A stretch of 64,000 nt of DNA from Psychrobacter arenosus (GTDB lineage Bacteria; Pseudomonadota; Gammaproteobacteria; Pseudomonadales; Moraxellaceae), in the NCBI RefSeq assembly GCF_904848165.1, contig NZ_LR884459.1, positions 2,790,001 through 2,854,000 of the forward strand, in the 5' to 3' direction. Position numbers and translations under genes: made by a program. Within the stretch, counting starts at the first letter, position 1, and the number at the start of each line of letters is the position of its first letter. Under the pieces are notes generated by a model that did not search any database, was not told the DNA's origin, and was given only the letters and a program-made list of their open reading frames with translations. This document shows, one piece after another, positions 48,704-57,949 of this stretch.

Positions 48704-49741
48704 ATGTCACTGTCTCAGCATCGCTCTACTTCCGCCACTACGTCCTCATTGCACAATGCCTCCACAGACCCGTTGTCTGCCAACGATTCTCTAGTCTTTA
48801 ATAGCCAAGCCATGAGCAACAAACTGTCGCAACTATTGGCACAGCTCAATCATATCGTGCTTGATAAGCCGCAAGTAGTAAAATTGGCGTTAGTGTGCGT
48901 GCTCGCCGATGGGCATCTATTGCTACAAGATTTACCAGGCATGGGTAAGACTACACTCGCGCATGCTCTGGCTAAGTCTTTAGGACTCGGTTTTAACCGC
49001 GTGCAGTTTACCAATGACATGTTGCCAGCGGACATTCTTGGAATGAGCATTTACAATCAAAACACTCAAGCTTTCGAGTTTCGCAAAGGTCCTATCTTTA
49101 CCCAGTTTTTATTGGCGGATGAGATTAACCGCTCCAGTCCAAAGACCCAAAGTGCCTTACTTGAGGCTATGGAAGAGCGTCAAGTCACGCAAAATAGCCA
49201 AACTTATGCTCTACCGGCCCCGTTTTTAGTCATTGCTACCCAGAACCCTGCGCAACAAGCGGGGGTTTATCCCTTGCCAGAATCGCAACTGGATCGTTTT
49301 TTAATGTGCTTATCCCTAGGCTATCCTTCTGCCACCGCTGAGCGTGCCTTGTTAAAAGGGGAAGACCGCCGCGAACTGTTGGCCAATCTTACTGCGGTTA
49401 TGACCACTGCAGAATTACAGGCAGCGCAAGCTAGGGTGCGGGAAGTCTATGTGGCGGATGTGGTGATTGATTATTTGCAGCGCCTCGTCGCCAAAAGCCG
49501 TAGCAGTCAAGATTATCATGGTTTATCTCCGCGAGGGGTCTTGTCATTACAGCGTGCCGCCCAAGCCCATGCCTTCGTCAGTGGCCACGAAGAAGTCACG
49601 CCAGAGGATATCCAAGCTGTATTTGCGGCGATAGTTGATCACCGTTTAGGTCAGCGGTTTGTGCCTTTTAATCATACCAATGGTGCCTATCAACCCACGA
49701 TTGCCCAGCGTATTTTGGCCGATGTGCCAGTAATGGCTTAA
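48704..49741 (+). CDS. MoxR-type AAA ATPase
   Basis: A 345-residue AAA+ ATPase of the MoxR group, usually a chaperone-like factor working with neighbouring DUF58 or von Willebrand proteins. Walker A is GMGKTT (79-84) in LLLQDLPGMGKTTLAHALA. Walker B is LLADEINRSSPKTQSALLEA, with the family's MEERQVT after it. The sensor region includes FLVIATQNPAQQAGVYPLPE. A Ser/Thr-rich N-terminal extension of about 35 residues is present. It starts a three-gene operon with DUF58 and transglutaminase genes; the next gene begins 4 bases after its stop. Confidence 0.95.
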   Translation: MSLSQHRSTSATTSSLHNASTDPLSANDSLVFNSQAMSNKLSQLLAQLNHIVLDKPQVVKLALVCVLADGHLLLQDLPGMGKTTLAHALAKSLGLGFNRVQFTNDMLPADILGMSIYNQNTQAFEFRKGPIFTQFLLADEINRSSPKTQSALLEAMEERQVTQNSQTYALPAPFLVIATQNPAQQAGVYPLPESQLDRFLMCLSLGYPSATAERALLKGEDRRELLANLTAVMTTAELQAAQARVREVYVADVVIDYLQRLVAKSRSSQDYHGLSPRGVLSLQRAAQAHAFVSGHEEVTPEDIQAVFAAIVDHRLGQRFVPFNHTNGAYQPTIAQRILADVPVMA

Positions 49742-49745
49742 GGCT

Positions 49746-50756
49746 ATGATAGCCGCTAAGCAGAGTAAGAGAGTCCAATCTGCCAAACCTGCTAGACTAG
49801 AACGGTGGTTTGCCAAAAGGGCGCCGAGAGCCGATAGCGCGCACCTTAATCTCCGTAATGTCTATATCTTCTTTAGCCGTGAAGGCGCGCTGTTTGCCTT
49901 ATTGATGCTGATTACTTTTGTCGCAGGGATTAATTACGCTAATAACCTAGTGCTAGGGTTATGTTTTTATTTAGCCAGTGTCTGGGTTATTAGCTTTCAT
50001 CTGACCTTTGCCCATGTGATGGGTCTAAAAGTAGAGTTGCTCGAAGTGACAATGGCGGAAGTGGGGCAACCGGCTTGGGCGACTATTAAAATTATTAGTC
50101 ATAGTGGTAAGCCGCGCCGGCAGCTGAACTTCCGCTTCGATAATAAAGGCCAAGCGCCGCACCAACACCCTGTAGAAAATAAAGTTAGAGTCACTAAAGT
50201 CGCTGGCGAGCACATTATTAGGTTGCCTATTCTTAGTGAGCAGCGCGGCAAACTGATTCTACCGCGCTTGATTATTAGTACCGTTTATCCCCTTGGTATT
50301 ATGCGCGCTTGGTCCTATGTTTATTTTGCGACGCCAGCTTGGTTTTATCCTTCACCACTAGCCTTTGACTGGCAAGACAGTTATGTGAGTGCCAGTGAGA
50401 TGAGCGCCGCTCATAGTCTTTTTACCACCCAAGGTCAGGATGACTTTGACCAACTCGACGACTATATAGAAGGCGAGTCGCTAGCTCGAGTGTCTTGGGC
50501 GCATGTGGCACGAGGGCAGGGTATGCTCAGTAAACACTTCTCTGACCCAGTAGGGCATGAGTTACGGCTCGACTATAAAGATATGCCTGCAGCACAGCAC
50601 GAGCAGAAATTGGCGCAATTGGTGTTTGCACTACAAAACACCTTGGCTACCGATAGAGCCTTGCAACTGGTCCTACCGAATGATGTGAAAGGTGAATTTG
50701 GTCAGGGTCATGCCTTTATTCAGGCTTCGCTGCTACGTATAGCAAAAGTGCCTTAA
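49746..50756 (+). CDS. DUF58 membrane protein
   Basis: A 336-residue DUF58 protein with two adjacent membrane helices (about 37-80) and a large soluble part. The DUF58 signature is QDDFDQLDDYIEGESLARVSWAH-like, around residues 230-255, followed by KHFSDPVGHELRLDY. The family works with MoxR ATPases; the order MoxR, DUF58, transglutaminase is common in proteobacteria. The exact role is unknown. The start is the ATG at 49746, 4 bases after the moxR stop. The TgpA gene follows about 110 bp later. Confidence 0.93.
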   Translation: MIAAKQSKRVQSAKPARLERWFAKRAPRADSAHLNLRNVYIFFSREGALFALLMLITFVAGINYANNLVLGLCFYLASVWVISFHLTFAHVMGLKVELLEVTMAEVGQPAWATIKIISHSGKPRRQLNFRFDNKGQAPHQHPVENKVRVTKVAGEHIIRLPILSEQRGKLILPRLIISTVYPLGIMRAWSYVYFATPAWFYPSPLAFDWQDSYVSASEMSAAHSLFTTQGQDDFDQLDDYIEGESLARVSWAHVARGQGMLSKHFSDPVGHELRLDYKDMPAAQHEQKLAQLVFALQNTLATDRALQLVLPNDVKGEFGQGHAFIQASLLRIAKVP

Positions 50757-50774
50757 TTAATAGGTGCCTTGATT

Positions 50775-50819
50775 AATAAGTAGCTTATTAACCGAAAGCT
50801 TAAGTAAATAAGTAGCTTA
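50775..50819 (+). repeat. Direct repeat upstream of the transglutaminase gene
   Basis: AATAAGTAGCTTA occurs at 50775-50787 and again at 50807-50819, 32 bp apart, in an AT-rich gap between the DUF58 and transglutaminase genes. It is of uncertain meaning. Confidence 0.5.
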
Positions 50820-50865
50820 AATGAATAAATGCTCTAGTTGCGGCTCCTTAAATGAGGCAAATTAA

Positions 50866-53106
50866 ATGAAAAAGCCTTTAGCCTTTTTTAACAAAGACCA
50901 AGGGTCAAGTGGCAAGCCAATTACCGCTATAACATCGGCAGTTAATCCTGTGGCCACTCCTACAGATTTTGTGGCTTTAGCGAGTGGCAGACGTACCTTA
51001 TACGATATTCGCTCTGCCAATCAGGCCGCTGGTATCACAATCGGACGCTTTAAAACCTTGCTGGGGTTGCCAGCTTATCATTGGGTACTATTAGCGCAAC
51101 TATTAGTAATCCTGCCACATTTAACCCATCTGCCCAGTTGGCTCATTGGCTTTGCGTTGGTGACGATTGGCGCGCAACTGCCTAGTATCAAAGCCCGCTT
51201 TAGCAGCATAAAATCTTTAAAACGCCTCTATCAGGGCGTGCAGATGGTTGGGTTTTTAGCGGGAATAGCGGGGTTATGGCTGACCTACCAAACCGCTTTT
51301 GGCTTGGATGTGGGGATAGCTTTTTTATTACTGTGCCTAGTGAGCAAACTCTGGGAGCTCTACCAACGCCGTGATGCTTTTGTCGTTTTAAACTTATCGT
51401 TATTTGTATTAGCGTCTCTATTTCTAATGGATCAGGGACTGGGGACTACGCTTATTGTGGCGCTTGAGTCGCTAGTGGTCTTATTTGCCTTTATCGCTAT
51501 GAATGATACGGATAATGACAGCGGTGAGGGCAGACTGCGTACGTTAGGGTTGCTGGGTGGTGCGGCCATTCCGCTATTACTCGTTCTGTTTTTATTCTTT
51601 CCCCGTTTACCGCCACTATGGTCGGTGCAGTTGTCTGGGCAGCGCGCCACAACTGGGGTATCTGACAGCATGTCCCCCGGAGATTTTGCGAATCTAAGTC
51701 AGTCTACTGAGTTGGCATTTCGTATTGAATTTCCTGGCGCACTGCCACCACAGAGCGAGATGTATTGGCGCGGCCTAGTCTTTAGTGACTTTGATGGGGT
51801 GACCTGGACTCGCAACGCTAATGCGCAAGCCATCTGGCCCGAGCGTGGTCTACCCAGTTGGTTACAGGAGGCTATAACCACTGTACCGGCAGCACAAAGA
51901 CAGCAAGTCGCCCCTTATCGCATCATTCTAGAGCCTACTCAGCAAAGTTGGTTATACGGACTCGATTACCCATTAGCCCAAGCCGCTGATATTGGTATCA
52001 CGCCACAATTTACCTTATTGCGCCGTCAGCCTGTCACCCAGCAGTTACGCTATGAGGTCTTGCGTCTGCCGTCCATGCGCATAGACACTGAGCTGAATCC
52101 ACAAGAGCGTCAGGTCAATTTAACCTTACCACGTCAGGGTAACGAGCAAACTCGAGCCCTAGCTCAGCAGTTATTTGCGCAATCTGGCAACGATCCGCAG
52201 CGCTATATTGCCGCTATTCAGACTTGGATCAGCCAAACCGAGTTTCGCTATACTTTATCACCACCACCACTGCCTAAAGACCGCATTGACGGCTTCCTGT
52301 TTGAGACTAAAGCGGGTTTTTGTGAGCATTATTCGTCTAGCTTTACTTTTTTGATGCGCGCTGCAGGCATTCCTGCGCGGATTGTAGCAGGGTATCAAGG
52401 TGGGGAGCTGGCACGCAATGGCGAGGTTTGGGAGGTGCGGCAATTGGATGCGCATGCTTGGAGTGAGGTCTGGTTAGAAGGACAAGGCTGGGTACGAGTA
52501 GACCCTACAGCTTTTGTTGCTCCAGAACGGGTCGAGCAGGGTATGGATGCGTTAACGCAGAATCAAGGTGCAGCACTATTTGGCTCTGGAGCTTCGGCGC
52601 AGATGAGTTATCAGCAGTTTCGTATGCTGCAGTCGCTGCGCCGCTTATCGGACCAAGCCAGCTACTATTGGCAAAAAGACGTCGTCGGCTATGACCAAGA
52701 TAAGCAGGCTAAGGGCTTATTTAAATGGTTTAAAATCACTTCTATTGTGCAACAGATTGTTTGGATGGCTGCGCTCGGTGTCAGTCTATTGGCTATCATC
52801 GGGCTGTTATTTTGGTGGCGCCGTCGCCGTCGTTGGCATCCGGTGGATTTACCGCTCGTGCAATTGTCTAAGCGTCTAAGTCGCCGCGATAAGGCCCTAG
52901 GCTATAACGAGCAGGAAGGTTTGCTCGGGTGGCTTGAACGATTACAACAGCAGGTAGAGGGTGAGCAAAGTCAGGCAGCCTTAGAGACCCTCAAACAAGA
53001 TTATCGCCGGTTACGCTACGGCCGCTTAAGTTCAGCCGCCATCGACGATAGCGACTATCAGCAAACTTTACAGTCGCTAAAGAGCTTGGCGAAGACTATT
53101 AAATAA
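50866..53106 (+). CDS. tgpA: TgpA-like membrane transglutaminase
   Basis: A 746-residue protein with an N-terminal block of membrane helices (about residues 65-250), a periplasmic transglutaminase domain (about 350-560), a further helix near 625-650 and a cytoplasmic tail. The catalytic triad is Cys486 in FCEHYSSSFTFLM, His530 in DAHAWSEVWL and Asp546 in RVDPTAFVAPER. P. aeruginosa TgpA (PA2873) is essential for viability and has the same plan, but its natural substrate is not established. It is last in the MoxR-DUF58-TgpA operon. A terminator follows. Confidence 0.9.
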   Translation: MKKPLAFFNKDQGSSGKPITAITSAVNPVATPTDFVALASGRRTLYDIRSANQAAGITIGRFKTLLGLPAYHWVLLAQLLVILPHLTHLPSWLIGFALVTIGAQLPSIKARFSSIKSLKRLYQGVQMVGFLAGIAGLWLTYQTAFGLDVGIAFLLLCLVSKLWELYQRRDAFVVLNLSLFVLASLFLMDQGLGTTLIVALESLVVLFAFIAMNDTDNDSGEGRLRTLGLLGGAAIPLLLVLFLFFPRLPPLWSVQLSGQRATTGVSDSMSPGDFANLSQSTELAFRIEFPGALPPQSEMYWRGLVFSDFDGVTWTRNANAQAIWPERGLPSWLQEAITTVPAAQRQQVAPYRIILEPTQQSWLYGLDYPLAQAADIGITPQFTLLRRQPVTQQLRYEVLRLPSMRIDTELNPQERQVNLTLPRQGNEQTRALAQQLFAQSGNDPQRYIAAIQTWISQTEFRYTLSPPPLPKDRIDGFLFETKAGFCEHYSSSFTFLMRAAGIPARIVAGYQGGELARNGEVWEVRQLDAHAWSEVWLEGQGWVRVDPTAFVAPERVEQGMDALTQNQGAALFGSGASAQMSYQQFRMLQSLRRLSDQASYYWQKDVVGYDQDKQAKGLFKWFKITSIVQQIVWMAALGVSLLAIIGLLFWWRRRRRWHPVDLPLVQLSKRLSRRDKALGYNEQEGLLGWLERLQQQVEGEQSQAALETLKQDYRRLRYGRLSSAAIDDSDYQQTLQSLKSLAKTIK

Positions 53107-53130
53107 CGCTCCTGTCTTGAAATCATCCTT

Positions 53131-53170
53131 AAAAAAAGCCCTTAACAAAATTTGCTAAGGGCTTTTTTTT
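53131..53170 (+). terminator. Rho-independent terminator of tgpA
   Basis: An A run and AGCCCTTA (ending 53144) pair with TAAGGGCT (53156-53163) followed by a run of T. It lies just after the tgpA stop. Confidence 0.88.
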
Positions 53171-53371
53171 ATTAACGTTTCGTTTTGAAGCCAGCGTACT
53201 ATAGATAAGTTTAAATAACCCCGAATCATTATAGTGCTTGTAGTAGGTAAAAAGTTTTTATGACAAATGAGCAATTAAGCACGGTTTATGCGACCGATAT
53301 TCAAGCTTATGACACGGAGGGTGGGCGAGTATTTATGTAGTACAGCGAGACAATTAACAAAACTATTTATT

Positions 53372-53390
53372 GATAATAGTTATCATTTGT
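53372..53390 (+). promoter_or_regulatory. Fur-box-like site upstream of exbB
   Basis: GATAATAGTTATCATTTGT agrees with the 19-bp Fur consensus at 13 of 19 positions by my count, including an uninterrupted GATAAT and TATCATT. It lies 88 bp before the exbB start. exbB and exbD are commonly iron-repressed, so Fur control is plausible. Confidence 0.5.
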
Positions 53391-53477
53391 ACTATCATCT
53401 GCACATCGAAATTTTCTATATTTCTAATCTATTTATAATTTATTCCCAATCTATTTGAATGACCTCTAGGATATCTC

Positions 53478-54188
53478 ATGGACTTTGCAGCTTACTGGCA
53501 ATACACCGACATCGTAACCAAAACGCTATTTTTTGCCTTACTAGCGCTGTCGATTGCCTCATGGATTACCGGCATAATCCGCATTATCCATAGCAGTAAA
53601 CTCGCTAAAAATGTCTCAGCCGATTTAACTCAAGTGATAACGGCGCAACGTGCTAATCAAGACACGACAGTGGGCAGCTTTGAGCAACGGAAAACGCAGA
53701 CTGAGCAGTCCTTATTACAGCATATTGGTCGTTATCGTTATCAAGGCGAGAAAGGTTTACCTATCCTTGGTACCACAGCCGCTATCGCGCCATTTATTGG
53801 TTTGTTTGGTACGGTTTGGGGTATCTTTCATGCGTTGCATAATATTGGCGAAACGGGTCAAGCTGGGTTAGGTCAGGTCGCTGGCCCCGTTGGTGAGGCA
53901 CTTATTATGACTGGTTTAGGTTTGGCTGTTGCTATCCCTGCCGTTATTTTTTATAACATCGCTATGCGCCTGAATCGTAAGACGCTGTATGTTGCTCATG
54001 ATACTGCCCATGGCTTGCTTGGTCAGACCATGCAGTCTCAAACGTCGGTCGCTACTGGGGTCAGCAATAAAGCTACCGTTGACGATAGCACTGCACAGAA
54101 CAATATCCCACCGACTAAGGTCGGTTTTACTGAGTCACAGAATGCGCCAAATAATGGCAGAAATTTGTCCACATCAACCAGCTCTTAG
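53478..54188 (+). CDS. exbB: ExbB/TolQ-family proton channel protein
   Basis: Subunit of the inner-membrane motor that uses proton-motive force to energise TonB-dependent outer-membrane transport. It has three membrane helices: one near residues 16-36, and two within GLPILGTTAAIAPFIGLFGT (about 95-120) and GPVGEALIMTGLGLAVAIPA (about 138-160). The MotA/TolQ/ExbB signature covers the last two. At 236 residues it matches ExbB, with a Ser/Thr/Asn-rich C-terminal tail. exbD follows 49 bp later, so this is an exbBD pair. No tonB lies nearby. Confidence 0.9.
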   Translation: MDFAAYWQYTDIVTKTLFFALLALSIASWITGIIRIIHSSKLAKNVSADLTQVITAQRANQDTTVGSFEQRKTQTEQSLLQHIGRYRYQGEKGLPILGTTAAIAPFIGLFGTVWGIFHALHNIGETGQAGLGQVAGPVGEALIMTGLGLAVAIPAVIFYNIAMRLNRKTLYVAHDTAHGLLGQTMQSQTSVATGVSNKATVDDSTAQNNIPPTKVGFTESQNAPNNGRNLSTSTSS

Positions 54189-54237
54189 CGGAAAACTGGC
54201 TATAAAGTTTTTGATAAAGTATATCTAGGAGGGGCAG

Positions 54238-54639
54238 ATGGCGTTTCAATTGGGCGATGATGATATGCAGGATATGAATGAGATGAACCTCATTCCCCTG
54301 ATCGATATCATGTTGGTATTAATGATTATATTTATGGTAACGGCAACGGTACTGAATCCATCGGTGCCGCTAGACTTACCGAAGACCAGCGCGACAGTGA
54401 ACGAGTTGCCCCCTAAAACCATCCAAGTCAGTATCGATAAAGACGCGGGTGTCTATTGGGATGATAAAGCGATTACTTTAGAAGAATTGGAGACTCGTTT
54501 TGCGGCTCAGAGTAATGAAGCCAATCAACCCACGATTCAGCTGCGTGCCGACAAGGACAGCCGCTATGATACCATTGCGCAGGTATTGGCTCTAGCCAGT
54601 CAAGCGCAGTTAACGAAGATTGCCTTTGTTAATGAATAA
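54238..54639 (+). CDS. exbD: ExbD biopolymer transport protein
   Basis: Partner of ExbB in the Ton motor. It is 133 residues with one membrane helix (about 18-40). The catalytic transmembrane Asp lies in NLIPLIDIMLVLMIIFMVT, the essential residue in ExbD and TolR. The periplasmic domain (about 45-133) shows TIQVSIDKDAGVYWDDK and QLRADKDSRYDTIAQVL. The length and motifs fit ExbD or TolR; pairing with ExbB and the upstream Fur-like site favour ExbD. GGAGGGGCAG precedes the ATG. Confidence 0.9.
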   Translation: MAFQLGDDDMQDMNEMNLIPLIDIMLVLMIIFMVTATVLNPSVPLDLPKTSATVNELPPKTIQVSIDKDAGVYWDDKAITLEELETRFAAQSNEANQPTIQLRADKDSRYDTIAQVLALASQAQLTKIAFVNE

Positions 54640-54803
54640 CTAAGCCGGCTGTGAGAAGTGCTTTCCTCTGCTGTGACTAATCTAGCTTCATATAATTAGA
54701 ATAATAAAAGGGAAGTAGCCAAAGGAAGATTAGCCACTATTTATAATAACGATAAAAACAAAGCGTGATAACTATAATAATAATGTTGTAATTGTATTCT
54801 CCC

Positions 54804-54840
54804 CCCTGCTAAGTCTGGATGATTAGCAGGGTTTATTTTT
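54804..54840 (+). terminator. Terminator between exbD and urtE
   Basis: CCCTGCTAA (54804-54812) and TTAGCAGGG (54823-54831) form a perfect 9-bp stem, followed by TTTATTTTT. It lies between convergent exbD (plus) and urtE (minus). Confidence 0.85.
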
Positions 54841-54852
54841 GCCTAAAATCCT

Positions 54853-55551
54853 TTAAATTGCTACCAAATCTTGAATGCCTTTGTCCGTCATCTCATAGCC
54901 GGGTCCTTGAGCAATAACTTTACCTCGTGACATCACGGTATAGTTGTCTGCCAGCTCTTCAGCAAAATCATAAAATTGCTCGACGAGAACAATAGACATC
55001 TCACCCGCGCTGACCAACCGTTCAATGACCTTACCAATATCTTTAATAATAGACGGCTGAATGCCTTCGGTCGGTTCATCTAAAATAAGTACTCGTGGCT
55101 GTGATGCTAAGGCACGGGCAATAGCGAGCTGCTGCTGCTGACCGCCAGATAGATCACCGCCACGGCGATGTTTCATCTCCTCTAATACCGGAAAAATCTC
55201 ATACAGATGCGCCGGCACGTGACGGGCTTTACTGCCTGAAAACTTTGCCATACCAATAAGGATATTCTCTTCCACCGTCAAGGTTGAAAAGATATCACGA
55301 CCTTGGGGCACATAGGCAAGGCCGCGATGAACGCGTTGCTCAGGCGATAGCTTGGTAATGTCATCGCCATCGAGCAGTATTTGTCCGGACTTGATCGGCA
55401 AGATACCCATTAAGCATTTGAGCAGAGTGGTTTTACCCACGCCGTTGCGGCCCAGTACGACCGAGCATTCGCCCACGGGGGCCTGTAAGGTGACATCGCG
55501 CAGGATGTGACTGCCACCGTAGTATTGATTGATTTGTTTCACTTCTAGCAT
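54853..55551 (-). CDS. urtE: Urea ABC transporter ATPase UrtE
   Basis: A 232-residue ABC ATPase of the branched-chain amino acid/urea group (LivF-like). The motifs are Walker A GRNGVGKTT (near residue 34), signature LSGGQQQQLAIAR (near 134), Walker B RVLILDEPTEG and the closing His region. The first segment MLEVKQINQYYGGSHIL is typical of UrtE. It is last in the urt operon. A 340-bp gap with repeats separates it from urtD, although the genes keep the usual urtABCDE order. Confidence 0.93.
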   Translation of the reverse strand: MLEVKQINQYYGGSHILRDVTLQAPVGECSVVLGRNGVGKTTLLKCLMGILPIKSGQILLDGDDITKLSPEQRVHRGLAYVPQGRDIFSTLTVEENILIGMAKFSGSKARHVPAHLYEIFPVLEEMKHRRGGDLSGGQQQQLAIARALASQPRVLILDEPTEGIQPSIIKDIGKVIERLVSAGEMSIVLVEQFYDFAEELADNYTVMSRGKVIAQGPGYEMTDKGIQDLVAI

Positions 55552-55891
55552 GGTGGTTTCCTAATTTTAATTAACCTATTCTTTCATTAACCAATTGGCT
55601 AGTGTGTCATTCACTAGATGCTAAAACAGACGCTAAAGGTGCTTATAATCGAATAAAAAATAATGACCGCTAATACCGGTGCCACTGGTAAAAATTTTTC
55701 TAGCTGGCTGTGCGACCCTTAAGGGGTCACTTCAGAGGCTGCGAAAATTTCTCCCAGCGTCACCGTAATATTATTGGGATAGATTTACTTTATCAGTATC
55801 CTCAAATCCTCCCTCTCAAAGCAGTGCTTTTCGCCTACTTTAAAAAGGAGGGGTCGGGGGAGGATTTGGGAAAGGGTCACTAAGGTTAAGG
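55552..55891. repeat. Repeat-rich gap between urtE and urtD
   Basis: 340 bp with no gene, splitting an otherwise tight operon. It contains a 14-bp segment (55739-55752) whose reverse complement occurs inside the element at 63256-63428. A near-palindrome GACCCTTAAGGGGTC lies at about 55714-55728. A perfect 11-bp inverted repeat CAAATCCTCCC (55803-55813) with GGGAGGATTTG (55858-55868) brackets a C- and G-rich stretch. It looks like a dispersed non-coding repeat, possibly of MITE type, inserted between the genes. Confidence 0.5.
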
Positions 55892-56836
55892 TTAACGACC
55901 AAGATAAGTCTCGATAACGTCTTCATTAGCCTGAACTTCCGCTAGCGTCCCTTCGGCTAATATCGCCCCATTTGCCAGCACCGTGACTTTTTCACTAATC
56001 GCATCAATGAAGGTCATATCATGCTCGACCACGACCAACGTATGGTTCTTTTTCAGCTCTAGACACAGCTCAGCAGTATGCTCGGTTTCCGCATCTGTCA
56101 TTCCGGCGACGGGTTCATCTAGCAAAATTAGCTTGGGCTGCTGCATGAGCAGCATGCCAATCTCAAGCCACTGCTTTTGCCCGTGGGAGAGTAGACCGGC
56201 AGGTTTATTCACCATATCGCGCAGGCGGATCTGCTCAATCGTCGACTCCAAAGTGTTTTTGGCATCGGCAGACAAGCGACTAAATAGACTGTTTGATACC
56301 CGTTTATTACTGGGCGCGGCCAACAGTAGATTGTCCATCACAGTGAAATTTTCAAAGACGGTCGGCTTTTGAAACTTGCGACCAATGCCTGCTTCTGCAA
56401 TCTCTTCGGTGCTCATGTTGGCTAAGTTATGACTCTGACCGAAGAAAACGCTGCCTTCAGTGGGGCGTGTTTTGCCCGTAATGACGTCCATCAACGTGGT
56501 TTTGCCTGCGCCATTAGGGCCGATGATACAGCGTAATTCCCCTTTCTCAATGTACAGTGATAAGTCATTGAGCGCCCTAAACGCATCAAACCAAACGCTG
56601 ACATTTTCTAGATACAGCGCCACGCCATGAGTAAAATCAGCACCACGGGGTTTGGGTCGCGAATAGCCGCTAGTCGCAGGATCATCAATCGAGTAGGACT
56701 CAGGGTCAAGCGTTGGGTTTGCTTGTTGATTAGCTTTGGAATGTTGCAGCATAGGGTTCAGCTTATTGTTTTGTTGCCCTATTAATTTAGTGGCTGGTTT
56801 AGCCGTTATCTTAGAGTTGGCATCGAGCTTAGTCAT
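55892..56836 (-). CDS. urtD: Urea ABC transporter ATPase UrtD
   Basis: A 314-residue ABC ATPase, LivG-like. Walker A is IIGPNGAGKTTLMDVITGK. After it come GIGRKFQKPTVFENFTV, LLSHGQKQWLEIGMLLMQQ (signature with SHGQ in place of SGGQ, as is usual in UrtD) and LDEPVAGMTDAETEHT. The first 80 residues, rich in Ala, Asn, Lys and Thr, are an unusual extension. The start is the ATG at 56836, supported by AAGGAGAG just upstream. The longer frame from 56887 lacks this. The start overlaps the end of urtC by 8 bases. Confidence 0.92.
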   Translation of the reverse strand: MTKLDANSKITAKPATKLIGQQNNKLNPMLQHSKANQQANPTLDPESYSIDDPATSGYSRPKPRGADFTHGVALYLENVSVWFDAFRALNDLSLYIEKGELRCIIGPNGAGKTTLMDVITGKTRPTEGSVFFGQSHNLANMSTEEIAEAGIGRKFQKPTVFENFTVMDNLLLAAPSNKRVSNSLFSRLSADAKNTLESTIEQIRLRDMVNKPAGLLSHGQKQWLEIGMLLMQQPKLILLDEPVAGMTDAETEHTAELCLELKKNHTLVVVEHDMTFIDAISEKVTVLANGAILAEGTLAEVQANEDVIETYLGR

Positions 56837-57941
56837 GGTTGCTCTCCTTATTAGCAGACGTGTCTCCCGCCTTTTTAAAGCGATCAAAGATACCGATGAT
56901 GCCGTTAGGGAGGAAGAGGGTAACGACGACGAACAATCCTCCTAAGATAAGGAGCCACACTTCAGGGTAGGCCACGGTAAAGTAGGTCTTCACAGCATTG
57001 ATTACGCCCGCGCCTAAGATAGCGCCAATGAGGGTACCGCGACCGCCAGCGGCAACCCAAACCGCCATCTCGATAGAGTTGACCGGGTTCATTTCACCCG
57101 GATTAATGATGCCCACTTGTGGCACATAAAGGGCGCCTGCGATACCCGCGATGACCGCAGAGAGTGTCCAAGCCGACAGCTTGTACCAAAGGGTGCGGTA
57201 GCCGAGATACTGCAAGCGGTTTTCGCTGTCACGAATGGCCCCAAGCACACGGCCGTAAGGCTTATTCATCAAATAGCGCAGCCCGACATAGCTGAGTAGC
57301 AGGGTTAATGCGGTCACAAAACAAAGTGCGGTTCGCGTGGGGGCAGAAGTAATATCGAACCCTAATAGGGTCTTAAAGCCCGTAAAGCCGTTGTTACCAC
57401 CAAAGCCAGTCTCGTTGCGAAAGAACAGCAGCGCGGCGGCGTAGGTCATGGCTTGGGTAATGATAGAGAAGTACACGCCTTTAATCTTAGAGCGAAAGGC
57501 GAAGTAGCCAAAAATAAAGGCTACCAGCCCCGGCGCTAAGACGACGAGCGCCATTGCCCAAGCAAAATACTCGGTGCCAACCCAGTACCAAGGTACTTCG
57601 GTCCAGCTTAAAAAGCGCATAAAGTCGGGTAGGCCATCGCCCGATGCTTGACGCATCAAATACATGCCCATCGCATAGCCGCCGAGCGCGAAGTAGAGAC
57701 CATGACCGAGGCTAAGAATACCCGCATAACCCCAAACTAAATCAAGCGCGAGCGCGACCATGGCCAGGCACATGATTTTGCCGATTAGGGTGACCCAGTA
57801 GGCAGATAAGTGCAAAGGGGCGTCCGCAGGCAGTAGATGTAGCCAAGGCAATAGCAGCATGACGGCAAAACATAGGCTAATTAATATAGCGTTACGCGGT
57901 TTGTCGGATAATAAATTTGAAAATGCTGATAAAAATTTCAT
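56829..57941 (-). CDS. urtC: Urea ABC transporter permease UrtC
   Basis: Inner-membrane permease of the LivM type with about nine to ten helices. Features include GYAGILSLGHGLYFALGGYAMG and RDSENRLQYLGYRT near residue 240, plus YVPQVGIINPGEM-type sequence typical of UrtC. It forms the channel with UrtB. The ATG at 57941 with GAGTGAGAG upstream is preferred; a GTG at 57953 overlapping the urtB stop by 4 bases is possible. Urea transport is inferred from the UrtA-E set as a whole. Confidence 0.92.
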   Translation of the reverse strand: MKFLSAFSNLLSDKPRNAILISLCFAVMLLLPWLHLLPADAPLHLSAYWVTLIGKIMCLAMVALALDLVWGYAGILSLGHGLYFALGGYAMGMYLMRQASGDGLPDFMRFLSWTEVPWYWVGTEYFAWAMALVVLAPGLVAFIFGYFAFRSKIKGVYFSIITQAMTYAAALLFFRNETGFGGNNGFTGFKTLLGFDITSAPTRTALCFVTALTLLLSYVGLRYLMNKPYGRVLGAIRDSENRLQYLGYRTLWYKLSAWTLSAVIAGIAGALYVPQVGIINPGEMNPVNSIEMAVWVAAGGRGTLIGAILGAGVINAVKTYFTVAYPEVWLLILGGLFVVVTLFLPNGIIGIFDRFKKAGDTSANKESNHD

Positions 57942-57949
57942 GATGTCTC

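Larger units (their letters stand above)
53107..53477. other. Intergenic region tgpA/exbB
   Basis: 371 bp. It contains the tgpA terminator (53131-53170), a 26-codon open frame from ATG at 53260 to TAG at 53338-53340 with no convincing ribosome binding site, and the Fur-like box at 53372-53390. Confidence 0.4.
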
